The notes beneath the pieces were generated by a model. That model had not been told where the DNA came from. It was given only the letters and a program-made list of their open reading frames with translations, and made no database searches. From Hyphomonadaceae bacterium (GTDB lineage: Bacteria > Pseudomonadota > Alphaproteobacteria > Caulobacterales > Aquidulcibacteraceae): a stretch of DNA of 5,003 bases. How positions within the stretch are numbered: the stretch's first letter is position 1; every line of letters begins with the position of its first letter. Shown in pieces: positions 1-5,003 of the stretch. Made by a program: the position numbers and the translations under genes. Where the stretch lies: NCBI GenBank assembly GCA_003526465.1, contig DPWD01000004.1, positions 1-5,003 of the forward strand, in the 5' to 3' direction.

Positions 1-512
1 CGCTCAATGGTAAGCGAGACGGCGTCACCTTCAACGTGGGCGCCATCGACGGCGGCGGGCCCACCAATGTGGTGCCGGAGCGGGCGGTGCTGCGTTTCAA
101 TGTGCGAGCACCTGACGACGACGGCGTGGCCTGGGCCGACGCAGAGGTGCAACGCGTCCTCGCCGCTGCTTCCGCGCGCGATGGGGTGGGCGCGCATCTT
201 CACGGCGCTTTCGCGCGCAAACCCAAGCCGATCACGCCGCCTCAGCGTGTCATGCTGGACTGGGTCCGTTCCGCTGGCGAGGCGCTTGGTCTTGACCTCA
301 AGTTCCGTCCATCGGGGGGGGTATGCGAGGGCAACAATCTCGCCGCCGCCGGTTGCCCAAACATCGACACGCTCGGCCCCTGCGGCGGGGGGCTCCACAG
401 CGATGAGGAATTCGCGCTCATCCCAAGCTTCGCGGAGCGCGCCAAGCTTTCATTTCTTCTGCTCGCGGGCCTGAATAGCGGGGCTTTCGATGTGCGGAGC
501 CTCACCGCGTGA
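1..512 (+). CDS. M20-family metallo-amidohydrolase (peptidase/deacylase), C-terminal part, 5' end outside window
   Basis: The reading frame is open from base 3 and gives 169 residues of the C-terminal part before a TGA stop at 510-512. Visible residues 12-25 (VGAIDGGGPTNVVP) match the start of the M20 dimerisation ('lid') domain. Residues 104-112 (SGGVCEGNN) and 125-136 (GPCGGGLHSDEE) match the return to the catalytic domain, and His132 fits the last metal-ligand histidine of the family. M20 enzymes (ArgE, DapE, carboxypeptidase G2 types) hydrolyse N-acyl amino acids or peptides with one or two zinc ions, usually in the cytoplasm. The remaining metal ligands would lie in the missing N-terminal half. 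The gene overlaps astA by 4 bp, so it is very probably co-transcribed with the arginine succinyltransferase genes. A role in removing succinate from N-succinylglutamate or a related intermediate is inferred from context only. Family assignment is firm; substrate is unknown. Confidence 0.88.
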   Translation, partial: LNGKRDGVTFNVGAIDGGGPTNVVPERAVLRFNVRAPDDDGVAWADAEVQRVLAAASARDGVGAHLHGAFARKPKPITPPQRVMLDWVRSAGEALGLDLKFRPSGGVCEGNNLAAAGCPNIDTLGPCGGGLHSDEEFALIPSFAERAKLSFLLLAGLNSGAFDVRSLTA

Positions 513-1543
513 GCGAGCCTGCGTACATCATTCGCGCCGCGGGCCCCGCCGATATCGAAGGGTTCAAGCAGCTGCGCGAGATCGCGGGGCCAGGCTTCAC
601 CAGCCTGATGCTAGACGATCGCGCTATGGCCGCAAAGCTCGAGCATTCGCGCGCCAGCTTTGCATCGGGCGCCACGGGCGCCGGCGAAGAACGCTACCTC
701 CTAGCGCTTGAGCATGTTGCAGATGGGGTCTTGGCGGGGTGCTGCGGCGTTAAGTCGACGATCGGGGAAACGCCGCCCTTCTTCAATTTTCGCATGATCA
801 CCGAGGCGCAATCGTCGGCGGCAGTGAACCGCCGGTTCGACATGCGGGTGCTGATCGGCGTCAACGATTTTACCGGCTGCAGCGAAGTCGGCTCGCTGTT
901 CGTGCGGCCAGAGCACCGCACGCACGGGATCGGGCGCATGGTGGCGCAGAGCCGCTACATGTTGATGGCGACGGCGCCGCACCGCTTCCGCGAACAAGTG
1001 GTTTCCGAGCTGCGCGGGGTGGTTTCTCCCGAGGGCGTCTCGCCGTTTTGGGAGGCGGTAGGGCGGCACTTCTTTCGCATGGATTTTTCCGAGGCCGACA
1101 AACTAAGCGCGACGACCGACAATCAATTCATTCTCGACCTGACGCCGCAGCATCCGATTTACGTGGATTTGTTGCCGGAGGCCGCGCGCGCCGTCGTCGG
1201 CCATTGCCACAAAGACGGCCTCGGCGCCCGCCGCTTGCTCGAGTGGGAGGGGTTCAGTTTCTCCAACGTGATCGATATCTTCGACGGCGGTCCGCTGATG
1301 AGCGTGCGGCGCGATTCCATCCGCACGCTGCGGGAGTCGAAATTACGGCGCCTTGAAGTTGCCGGTGAAAGCTCAAGCGGGGTGCGCGCGCTGCTGGCGG
1401 TTCCGCGCCTCGGTGATTTTCGCTGCGTGAGCGCCCATATTGTTCACACCAATGACGCGGTGGGCGTGAAGCCTGCCACGCTCGCTGCCCTTGGGCTTGA
1501 AGCGGGCGCTGAAGCCTTGGTTTGGGTGGACGATGCGCACTGA
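509..1543 (+). CDS. astA: Arginine N-succinyltransferase AstA
   Basis: This enzyme transfers succinyl from succinyl-CoA to the alpha-amino group of L-arginine, the first step of the AST pathway, in the cytoplasm. The product is 344 residues, the usual AstA length. It has a GNAT-like acyl-CoA region at residues 126-143 (EVGSLFVRPEHRTHGIGR), then PFWEAVGRHFFRMDF at 179-193, a GHCH element at 231-234 whose last His probably corresponds to the proposed catalytic histidine, and the AstA signature IDIFDGGP at 255-262. The GTG start at 509 is chosen because it opens a protein with the expected N-terminus (MSEPAYIIRAA). It overlaps the upstream stop as GTGA, and a GGAG ribosome binding site lies at 496-499. 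It overlaps astD by 11 bp. Some AstA proteins are the alpha or beta subunit of an arginine/ornithine succinyltransferase; with only one copy visible, AstA is the simplest name. Confidence 0.95.
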   Translation: MSEPAYIIRAAGPADIEGFKQLREIAGPGFTSLMLDDRAMAAKLEHSRASFASGATGAGEERYLLALEHVADGVLAGCCGVKSTIGETPPFFNFRMITEAQSSAAVNRRFDMRVLIGVNDFTGCSEVGSLFVRPEHRTHGIGRMVAQSRYMLMATAPHRFREQVVSELRGVVSPEGVSPFWEAVGRHFFRMDFSEADKLSATTDNQFILDLTPQHPIYVDLLPEAARAVVGHCHKDGLGARRLLEWEGFSFSNVIDIFDGGPLMSVRRDSIRTLRESKLRRLEVAGESSSGVRALLAVPRLGDFRCVSAHIVHTNDAVGVKPATLAALGLEAGAEALVWVDDAH

Positions 1544-2978
1544 ACTCTTCATCGACGGCGTCTGGCGCGAGGGCGAAGGCGAGGCGTTCGCTTCGCGCGA
1601 TCCGGCCACAGGCGAGAAGGTCTGGGAGGGCCGCGCCGCGAGCGAGGACGATGTCGCCGAGGCCATGGCCGCGGCGCGGTTGGCGTTTCCCGGATGGTCA
1701 CGGCGGCCGCTGCCGGAACGCGTCGACATCGTGCGTGCGTTCGCCAAGGCGATCGAGAAGCGAAGCGACGCGCTCTCGCGCACGATCAGCCGCGAAATGG
1801 GCAAAGTCACCTGGGACGCCAAGGCTGAAGTGCAAGCCATGATTGGCAAGATCGAATTGTCGATCCGCGCGCAAGCCGAGCGCGCCGGCGCGCGCGAAGA
1901 GAAGGCGCCCTTCGGCGCCATGGCGCTCTCGCACCACGCTCACGGCGTGCTCGCGGTATTTGGGCCGTTTAATTTCCCCGGCCATTTGCCGAACGGCCAT
2001 ATCGTGCCGGCGCTGCTCGCAGGCAATTGCGTGCTGTTCAAGCCCAGCGAACTCACACCAGGGGTCGGCGCGCTTATAGCCGAGGCGTGGGAGGAGGCGG
2101 GCTTGCCCGCGGGCGTGCTCAATCTGCTGCAGGGCGGGCGCGACACCGGCGCTGCGCTGCTCGATGCGCATGGCCTCGCCGGCGTGTTGTTTACCGGCTC
2201 AGCGCACACTGGCGCGTTCATCCACAGAAAGTTTGCCGGCCGCCCTGAGGTGATGCTGGCGCTCGAACTCGGCGGCAACAACGCGCTCATCGTCTGGCCG
2301 CCTGTGGACGCCAAGGCGGCAGCCAATCTGATCGCACATTCGGCGTTCGCCACTAGCGGCCAACGTTGTTCCTGCGCACGCCGGCTGATCTTGCCGGAGG
2401 GACAAGCAGGGGAGGAGATTGTGGAGGCGCTTGCGGCGCTGATGCCTCAGATCGGCGTTGGGCCAGCCACGCAAACGCCGGAGCCGTTCATGGGGCCGCT
2501 GGTGAATGCCGCTTCGGCAGAGCGCGCGGTGAAGTTCGAGCACGCACTGCTCGCCATGGGCGGCAAGTCGATCGTACCGGTCAAGCGCGATGGCGCGTAT
2601 GTTCACCCGGCCCTTATCGACGTGACTGGGCTCTCCCCGCCCGATGAGGAATTGTTCGGCCCGGTGCTGCAAATCATTCGCGTTACCGATTTCGATCACG
2701 CGCTCGATGTGGCCAACGCCACGCGTTTTGGCCTTTCCGGTGGCCTTATCAGCGATGATTCCGCGCTCTGGGAGCGCGTAAAGCAGGAATTGCGGGCGGG
2801 CGTGCTCAACTGGAACCGGCCTACTACAGGCGCCTCGGGCGCCATGCCGTTCGGCGGGCCGGGCCTATCGGGATCTCTGCGGCCGAGCGCCTATTACGCC
2901 GCTGACTACGTCGCGTATCCCGTTGCTTCGCAAATGGCGGAGAAGGCTCAAGCCATCGCCGCGCCGGGTTTGCCGTGA
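1533..2978 (+). CDS. astD: N-succinylglutamate 5-semialdehyde dehydrogenase AstD
   Basis: This NAD-dependent aldehyde dehydrogenase oxidises N-succinylglutamate semialdehyde to N-succinylglutamate, the fourth AST step. The 481-residue product has the complete ALDH layout. The cofactor-domain segment GPFNFPGHLPNGH is at 144-156 and KPSE at 170-173. The Rossmann turn FTGSAHTG is at 220-227. The catalytic-base Glu245 sits in LELGGNN, and the nucleophile Cys279 in SGQRCSCARR. The conserved EELFGPVLQ is at 372-380. GPFNFPGHLPNGHIVPALLAGN is typical of AstD rather than generic ALDHs. The ATG at 1533 is preferred over an in-frame ATG at 1491: it gives the normal N-terminus (MRTELFIDGVW), has a GGGTGGA ribosome-binding-like run at 1524-1530, and overlaps astA by only 11 bp instead of 53. 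It ends in a GTGA overlap with astB. Confidence 0.95.
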   Translation: MRTELFIDGVWREGEGEAFASRDPATGEKVWEGRAASEDDVAEAMAAARLAFPGWSRRPLPERVDIVRAFAKAIEKRSDALSRTISREMGKVTWDAKAEVQAMIGKIELSIRAQAERAGAREEKAPFGAMALSHHAHGVLAVFGPFNFPGHLPNGHIVPALLAGNCVLFKPSELTPGVGALIAEAWEEAGLPAGVLNLLQGGRDTGAALLDAHGLAGVLFTGSAHTGAFIHRKFAGRPEVMLALELGGNNALIVWPPVDAKAAANLIAHSAFATSGQRCSCARRLILPEGQAGEEIVEALAALMPQIGVGPATQTPEPFMGPLVNAASAERAVKFEHALLAMGGKSIVPVKRDGAYVHPALIDVTGLSPPDEELFGPVLQIIRVTDFDHALDVANATRFGLSGGLISDDSALWERVKQELRAGVLNWNRPTTGASGAMPFGGPGLSGSLRPSAYYAADYVAYPVASQMAEKAQAIAAPGLP

Positions 2979-4315
2979 GCGCGGAGGAAATCAATTTCGA
3001 TGGCCTGGTAGGGCCGACGCACAATTATGCGGGCCTCTCCGAAGGCAATCTTGCTTCCGCGCGCAACCGCGACGCCATCGCGCGCCCGCGCGAGGCGGCG
3101 TTGCAGGGCTTGGCCAAGATGCAACGCCTGCGCGCGCTCGGTTTGAGCCAGGGCGTGCTGCCGCCGCAGGAGCGGCCCAACATAAGTTGGCTGCGCTCGC
3201 TCGGTTTCAGCGGGTCGGACGCCCAAGTCTGGGAGCGTGCTTGGAAGAGCGAACCCACGCTAGCGCGCGCCGCGTTGGCCGCTTCGGCGATGTGGGCGGC
3301 AAACGCGGCGACAATTTCGCCGAGCGCTGACTGCACCGATGGCAAGTTGCACGCCAGCGTCGCCAATCTGCAGACCATGCTGCACCGGATATTGGAAGCT
3401 GAGCAGACCGAGCGCGCGCTGCGCCGTTTGATGCCGGATGAAGCTCGTTTTTCCGTGCACCCCGCGCTCTTGCCCCACGACGCGCTCTCCGACGAAGGCG
3501 CGGCCAACCATATGCGGATGGCCGCAAGCGCTGGCGCGCCGGGCGTGGAGATCTTCGTGTACGGGCGCCAAGCCGGCGAGCCGCGCTCCGGGTTTCCGGC
3601 GCGTCAAACATTGGAAGCCTGCCGTGCGCTGGCGCGCCGGCACGCTTTGAGCGATGCGCGCGCGATCTATGCGCGCCAGGCCGACGGCGCGATCGACGCC
3701 GGCGCCTTCCATAATGATGTGGTGGCGGTGGCGCATGAGCGCATTTTGTTTCATCACGAGGACGCGTTCGCCGACAAGGCCGCGCTCTATGCGGCGATAC
3801 GCGTGGCGGCGCGTGGGCTATTCGAGCCGATCTTTGTGGAAGTCCCGCGCGAACGCGTGGGGATCGATGACGCGGTCTCGTCCTATCTTTTCAATTCCCA
3901 GTTGGTGCGCTTGCCGGCCGCCGCCTCGCTGACGCTCATCGCACCCAGCGAAGTGCGCGAGAACAACCACGCCGCAGATTTCGTGCGCGAGATGTGCGCC
4001 GCGCCTAACGCCGCGATCGGTGCGGTCGAGTACGTCGAAGTGCGCGAAAGCATGCGCAATGGAGGCGGACCTGCCTGCCTGCGCTTGCGCATCGTGATGA
4101 ACGACGCCGAGCGCGCCGCCGCGCGTGCTGGCTTTTTCCTCGACGATGCATTGGCCGCCAAGCTCGAAACCTGGATCAAGTCGCACTACCGCGAACAGAT
4201 CGCCCCCGCCGACCTCGCCGATCCTGCGCTGGTCGATGAAACTCAGCGGGCGCTCGATGAACTCACGCGCATTCTGCCGCTGGGTGGCGATTTCTACCCG
4301 TTCCAGCGAGTTTGA
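2975..4315 (+). CDS. astB: N-succinylarginine dihydrolase AstB
   Basis: This enzyme hydrolyses N2-succinylarginine to N2-succinylornithine, two ammonia and CO2, the second AST step. It is a cytoplasmic pentein-fold (amidinotransferase-like) enzyme. The product is 446 residues, essentially the length of E. coli AstB. The N-terminus INFDGLVGPTHNYAGLSEGN (6-25) is diagnostic. The catalytic triad known from AstB structures can be placed at Glu174 (in LSDEGAANHMRM), His246 (AFHNDVV) and Cys368 (NGGGPACLRLR). The C-terminus GGDFYPFQRV is also typical. The GTG start at 2975 fuses with the astD stop as GTGA. No clear Shine-Dalgarno precedes it, so translation probably depends on coupling to astD. An ATG at 3000 is out of frame. 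This is the last visible gene of the + strand operon and converges on hspQ across a 9-bp gap. Confidence 0.96.
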   Translation: MSAEEINFDGLVGPTHNYAGLSEGNLASARNRDAIARPREAALQGLAKMQRLRALGLSQGVLPPQERPNISWLRSLGFSGSDAQVWERAWKSEPTLARAALAASAMWAANAATISPSADCTDGKLHASVANLQTMLHRILEAEQTERALRRLMPDEARFSVHPALLPHDALSDEGAANHMRMAASAGAPGVEIFVYGRQAGEPRSGFPARQTLEACRALARRHALSDARAIYARQADGAIDAGAFHNDVVAVAHERILFHHEDAFADKAALYAAIRVAARGLFEPIFVEVPRERVGIDDAVSSYLFNSQLVRLPAAASLTLIAPSEVRENNHAADFVREMCAAPNAAIGAVEYVEVRESMRNGGGPACLRLRIVMNDAERAAARAGFFLDDALAAKLETWIKSHYREQIAPADLADPALVDETQRALDELTRILPLGGDFYPFQRV

Positions 4316-4324
4316 AGCGGCAGC

Positions 4325-4648
4325 TCAGTTCAAGCTTTCCGGCGGCAGCTTGTAGCCGCCTTCGTCGGTCTCTTCGAACACAAGCTCTACCTGCGGGTGC
4401 TCGACCGGCTCGCCGCTGTCGTCGGGGAGCAGGTTCTGCTCGGACACGTAAGCCACGTAATGGCTGTCGGAGTTCTCGGCGAACAGGTGGTAGAAAGGTT
4501 GGTCGCGGCGCGGGCGGATGGGCTCGGGGATGGCGGCAAGCCATTCCTCGGTATTAGCGAATTGCGGATCGACGTCGAACACAACGCCCCGAAACGGGAA
4601 CAGTTTGTGCTTAACGACCTGCCCGATGGTAAACTTCGCCTCGTGCAT
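4325..4648 (-). CDS. hspQ: Heat shock protein HspQ (YccV-like, hemimethylated-DNA-binding domain family)
   Basis: HspQ is a small cytoplasmic protein. In E. coli it was described as a heat-inducible factor (YccV) that binds hemimethylated DNA and promotes degradation of denatured DnaA; in related enterobacteria it was later described as an enhancer of Lon protease. The 107-residue product is nearly all one YccV-like domain. It has KFTIGQVVKHKLFPFRGVVF (5-24), DVDPQFANTEEW (25-36), RPRRDQPFYHL (45-55), YVAYVSEQNLL (64-74) and SGEPVEHPQV (78-87). The ATG at 4648 is preferred to an in-frame ATG at 4702. It has a perfect AGGAGG 7 bases upstream, gives the expected N-terminus (MHEAKFTIGQ), and lies downstream of a plausible promoter that the longer start would precede. 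It is convergent with astB. A link to Lon or DnaA in this organism is known from the family only. Confidence 0.94.
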   Translation of the reverse strand: MHEAKFTIGQVVKHKLFPFRGVVFDVDPQFANTEEWLAAIPEPIRPRRDQPFYHLFAENSDSHYVAYVSEQNLLPDDSGEPVEHPQVELVFEETDEGGYKLPPESLN

Positions 4649-4655
4649 ATCCAGC

Positions 4656-4661
4656 CCTCCT
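4656..4661 (-). promoter_or_regulatory. Strong ribosome binding site of hspQ
   Basis: On the minus strand this reads AGGAGG, a perfect Shine-Dalgarno core, with 7 bases before the ATG at 4648-4646. It decides the hspQ start, excluding the in-frame ATG 54 bases further upstream. It is the strongest ribosome binding site in the window. Confidence 0.85.
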
Positions 4662-4690
4662 CTTGGGCCGCCTGTCCACTCGTTCAGGTA

Positions 4691-4719
4691 AGGTAGGGGC
4701 ACCGCGGCTGTGCAACAAG
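4691..4719 (-). promoter_or_regulatory. Candidate RpoH (sigma-32) type promoter of hspQ
   Basis: Read on the minus strand, CTTGTTG (4719-4713) is followed after 13 bases by CCCCTACCT (4699-4691). This resembles the heat-shock promoter pattern CTTGAAA, 11-15 bases, CCCCATNT. Transcription would start near 4684, giving a leader of about 35 bases before the hspQ ATG. The fit to a gene that is heat-shock controlled in enterobacteria makes it credible. The -35 box matches only CTTG exactly and the -10 box deviates after CCCC. It was found by eye, without scoring against a background model. Confidence 0.5.
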
Positions 4720-4828
4720 CACGGGTCGCACCAGAGGCGAGTAAGCCGGGGATAAGTGTGCTGTTTGCGGCGCCAAGCTCGATTTCAGGCGATCCGCGGC
4801 TGCGCGCGGCCCCGGACTAGGCTAGCAT

Positions 4829-4870
4829 CTGCCCCGAATGGCAATTGCGGGGCCTGCCCCGCCGGAATGG
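4829..4870 (+). repeat. GC-rich direct/inverted repeat cluster in the leader of the Ppx/GppA gene
   Basis: CTGCCCCG occurs at 4829-4836 and again at 4854-4861, each followed by GAATGG (4836-4841 and 4865-4870). Between them lies CGGGGC at 4848-4853. That element can pair with the upstream GCCCCG (6 bp, 11-base loop) or, as CGGGG/CCCCG, with the downstream copy (5 bp, 4-base loop). The two hairpins exclude each other. The second ends three bases before GGAATGG (4864-4870), the only ribosome-binding-like run in front of the ATG at 4878. Whether the structure is functional is unknown; it may be a chance product of high GC content. Confidence 0.4.
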
Positions 4871-4877
4871 TTAGTCA

Positions 4878-5003
4878 ATGGCAAGGGATAGCCGGGCCTG
4901 GACGCCCGGTACGCGCCCAAGGACGCGCGCGCCGCTGTTTGCCGCGCTCGACCTGGGCACCAATAATTGCCGCCTGCTGGTGGCGGCGCCGACGCGCGAG
5001 GGC
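4878..5003 (+). CDS. Ppx/GppA-family phosphatase, N-terminal fragment (3' end outside window)
   Basis: Only the first 42 residues are present. Residues 21-35 (FAALDLGTNNCRLLV) match the phosphate-1 loop that opens the ASKHA-fold domain of exopolyphosphatase / guanosine pentaphosphate phosphohydrolase proteins, which hydrolyse polyphosphate or pppGpp. A basic, proline-containing extension of about 20 residues precedes it. The ATG at 4878 is the only reasonable start: an in-frame TAG stands at 4872-4874, and no ATG, GTG or TTG follows before the motif. GGAATGG at 4864-4870 is a weak ribosome binding site. The gene is divergent from hspQ, with 229 bp between start codons. Ppx cannot be told from GppA on this fragment. 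In many alphaproteobacteria such a gene precedes the 23S rRNA methyltransferase gene rlmE (ftsJ), but that position is beyond the edge. Confidence 0.85.
   Translation, partial: MARDSRAWTPGTRPRTRAPLFAALDLGTNNCRLLVAAPTREG

Noticed and set aside
1491..1532. In-frame upstream ATG extending AstD by 14 residues
   Set aside because: It would overlap astA by 53 bp and the added residues do not resemble AstD N-termini. The ATG at 1533 has a better ribosome-binding-like run and gives the expected start.
1373..1921. Long minus-strand open frame of 182 codons opposite astA/astD
   Set aside because: It has no recognisable domain and lies antisense to two well-supported genes. Such frames are expected in GC-rich DNA with strong third-position bias.
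3260..3757. Long minus-strand open frame of 165 codons opposite astB (a similar one lies at 2199-2699 opposite astD)
   Set aside because: It mirrors the codon structure of the conserved gene on the other strand, and neither frame has any family motif.
4341..4360. GGCGGC/GCCGCC hairpin (8-base loop) near the end of hspQ as a terminator for astB
   Set aside because: No T-run follows the stem and it lies inside hspQ coding sequence. The bases are explained by HspQ codons.
4649..4702. In-frame upstream ATG extending HspQ by 18 residues
   Set aside because: The added segment is unlike HspQ, while a perfect AGGAGG serves the ATG at 4648. The candidate promoter would place transcription start inside the extension.
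4821..4829. GCTAGCATC as a -10 element of a housekeeping promoter for the Ppx/GppA gene
   Set aside because: It partly resembles the alphaproteobacterial GCTANAWC -10 pattern, but no acceptable TTGACG-like -35 box is found 10-17 bases upstream. It is too weak to annotate.
1..5003. Search for mobile elements, CRISPR repeats, tRNA/rRNA genes, or a defence or toxin-antitoxin system
   Set aside because: No transposase or integrase motifs, regularly spaced repeats or tRNA cloverleaf were seen, and nearly all sequence is taken up by conserved metabolic and housekeeping genes.

Overview
The window reads as GC-rich, densely packed bacterial chromosome with a strongly G/C-biased third codon position. 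Gene content and protein style (the GTNNCRLL form of Ppx/GppA, an HspQ protein, and an M20 hydrolase next to astA-astD-astB) suggest an alphaproteobacterium, perhaps Caulobacterales or a Hyphomonadaceae relative. That placement is inferred from remembered family patterns, not from a search.

Bases 1-4315 (+ strand) hold most of an arginine catabolic operon of the arginine succinyltransferase (AST) type. In order it contains the C-terminal part of an M20-family amidohydrolase, astA (arginine N-succinyltransferase), astD (succinylglutamate-semialdehyde dehydrogenase) and astB (N-succinylarginine dihydrolase). Every junction overlaps: 4 bp, 11 bp and 4 bp, two of them as GTGA stop/start fusions. 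This points to one transcript with translational coupling. The promoter, the start of the M20 gene and any astC aminotransferase lie outside the window on the left, or elsewhere in the genome. Together AstA, AstB and AstD perform steps 1, 2 and 4 of the five-step conversion of arginine to glutamate plus succinate. Step 3 is AstC; step 5 is classically AstE, an M14 zinc enzyme not seen here. The M20 hydrolase is a reasonable candidate for an alternative desuccinylase.

Bases 4325-4648 (- strand) encode HspQ, convergent with astB and only 9 bp from it. HspQ has a strong ribosome binding site, and a sequence resembling a heat-shock sigma factor (RpoH) promoter lies about 43-71 bases upstream of its start codon.

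Bases 4649-4877 are a non-coding divergent intergenic region. Its right half carries GC-rich repeats that can form alternative hairpins in front of the next gene.

Bases 4878-5003 (+ strand) begin a Ppx/GppA-family phosphatase gene that runs off the right edge.

Overall this is mostly ordinary metabolic and housekeeping sequence. No mobile element, CRISPR array, tRNA or rRNA was seen. The points worth a second look are the M20 gene in an AstE-like context, the possible RpoH promoter, and the structured leader of the Ppx/GppA gene.
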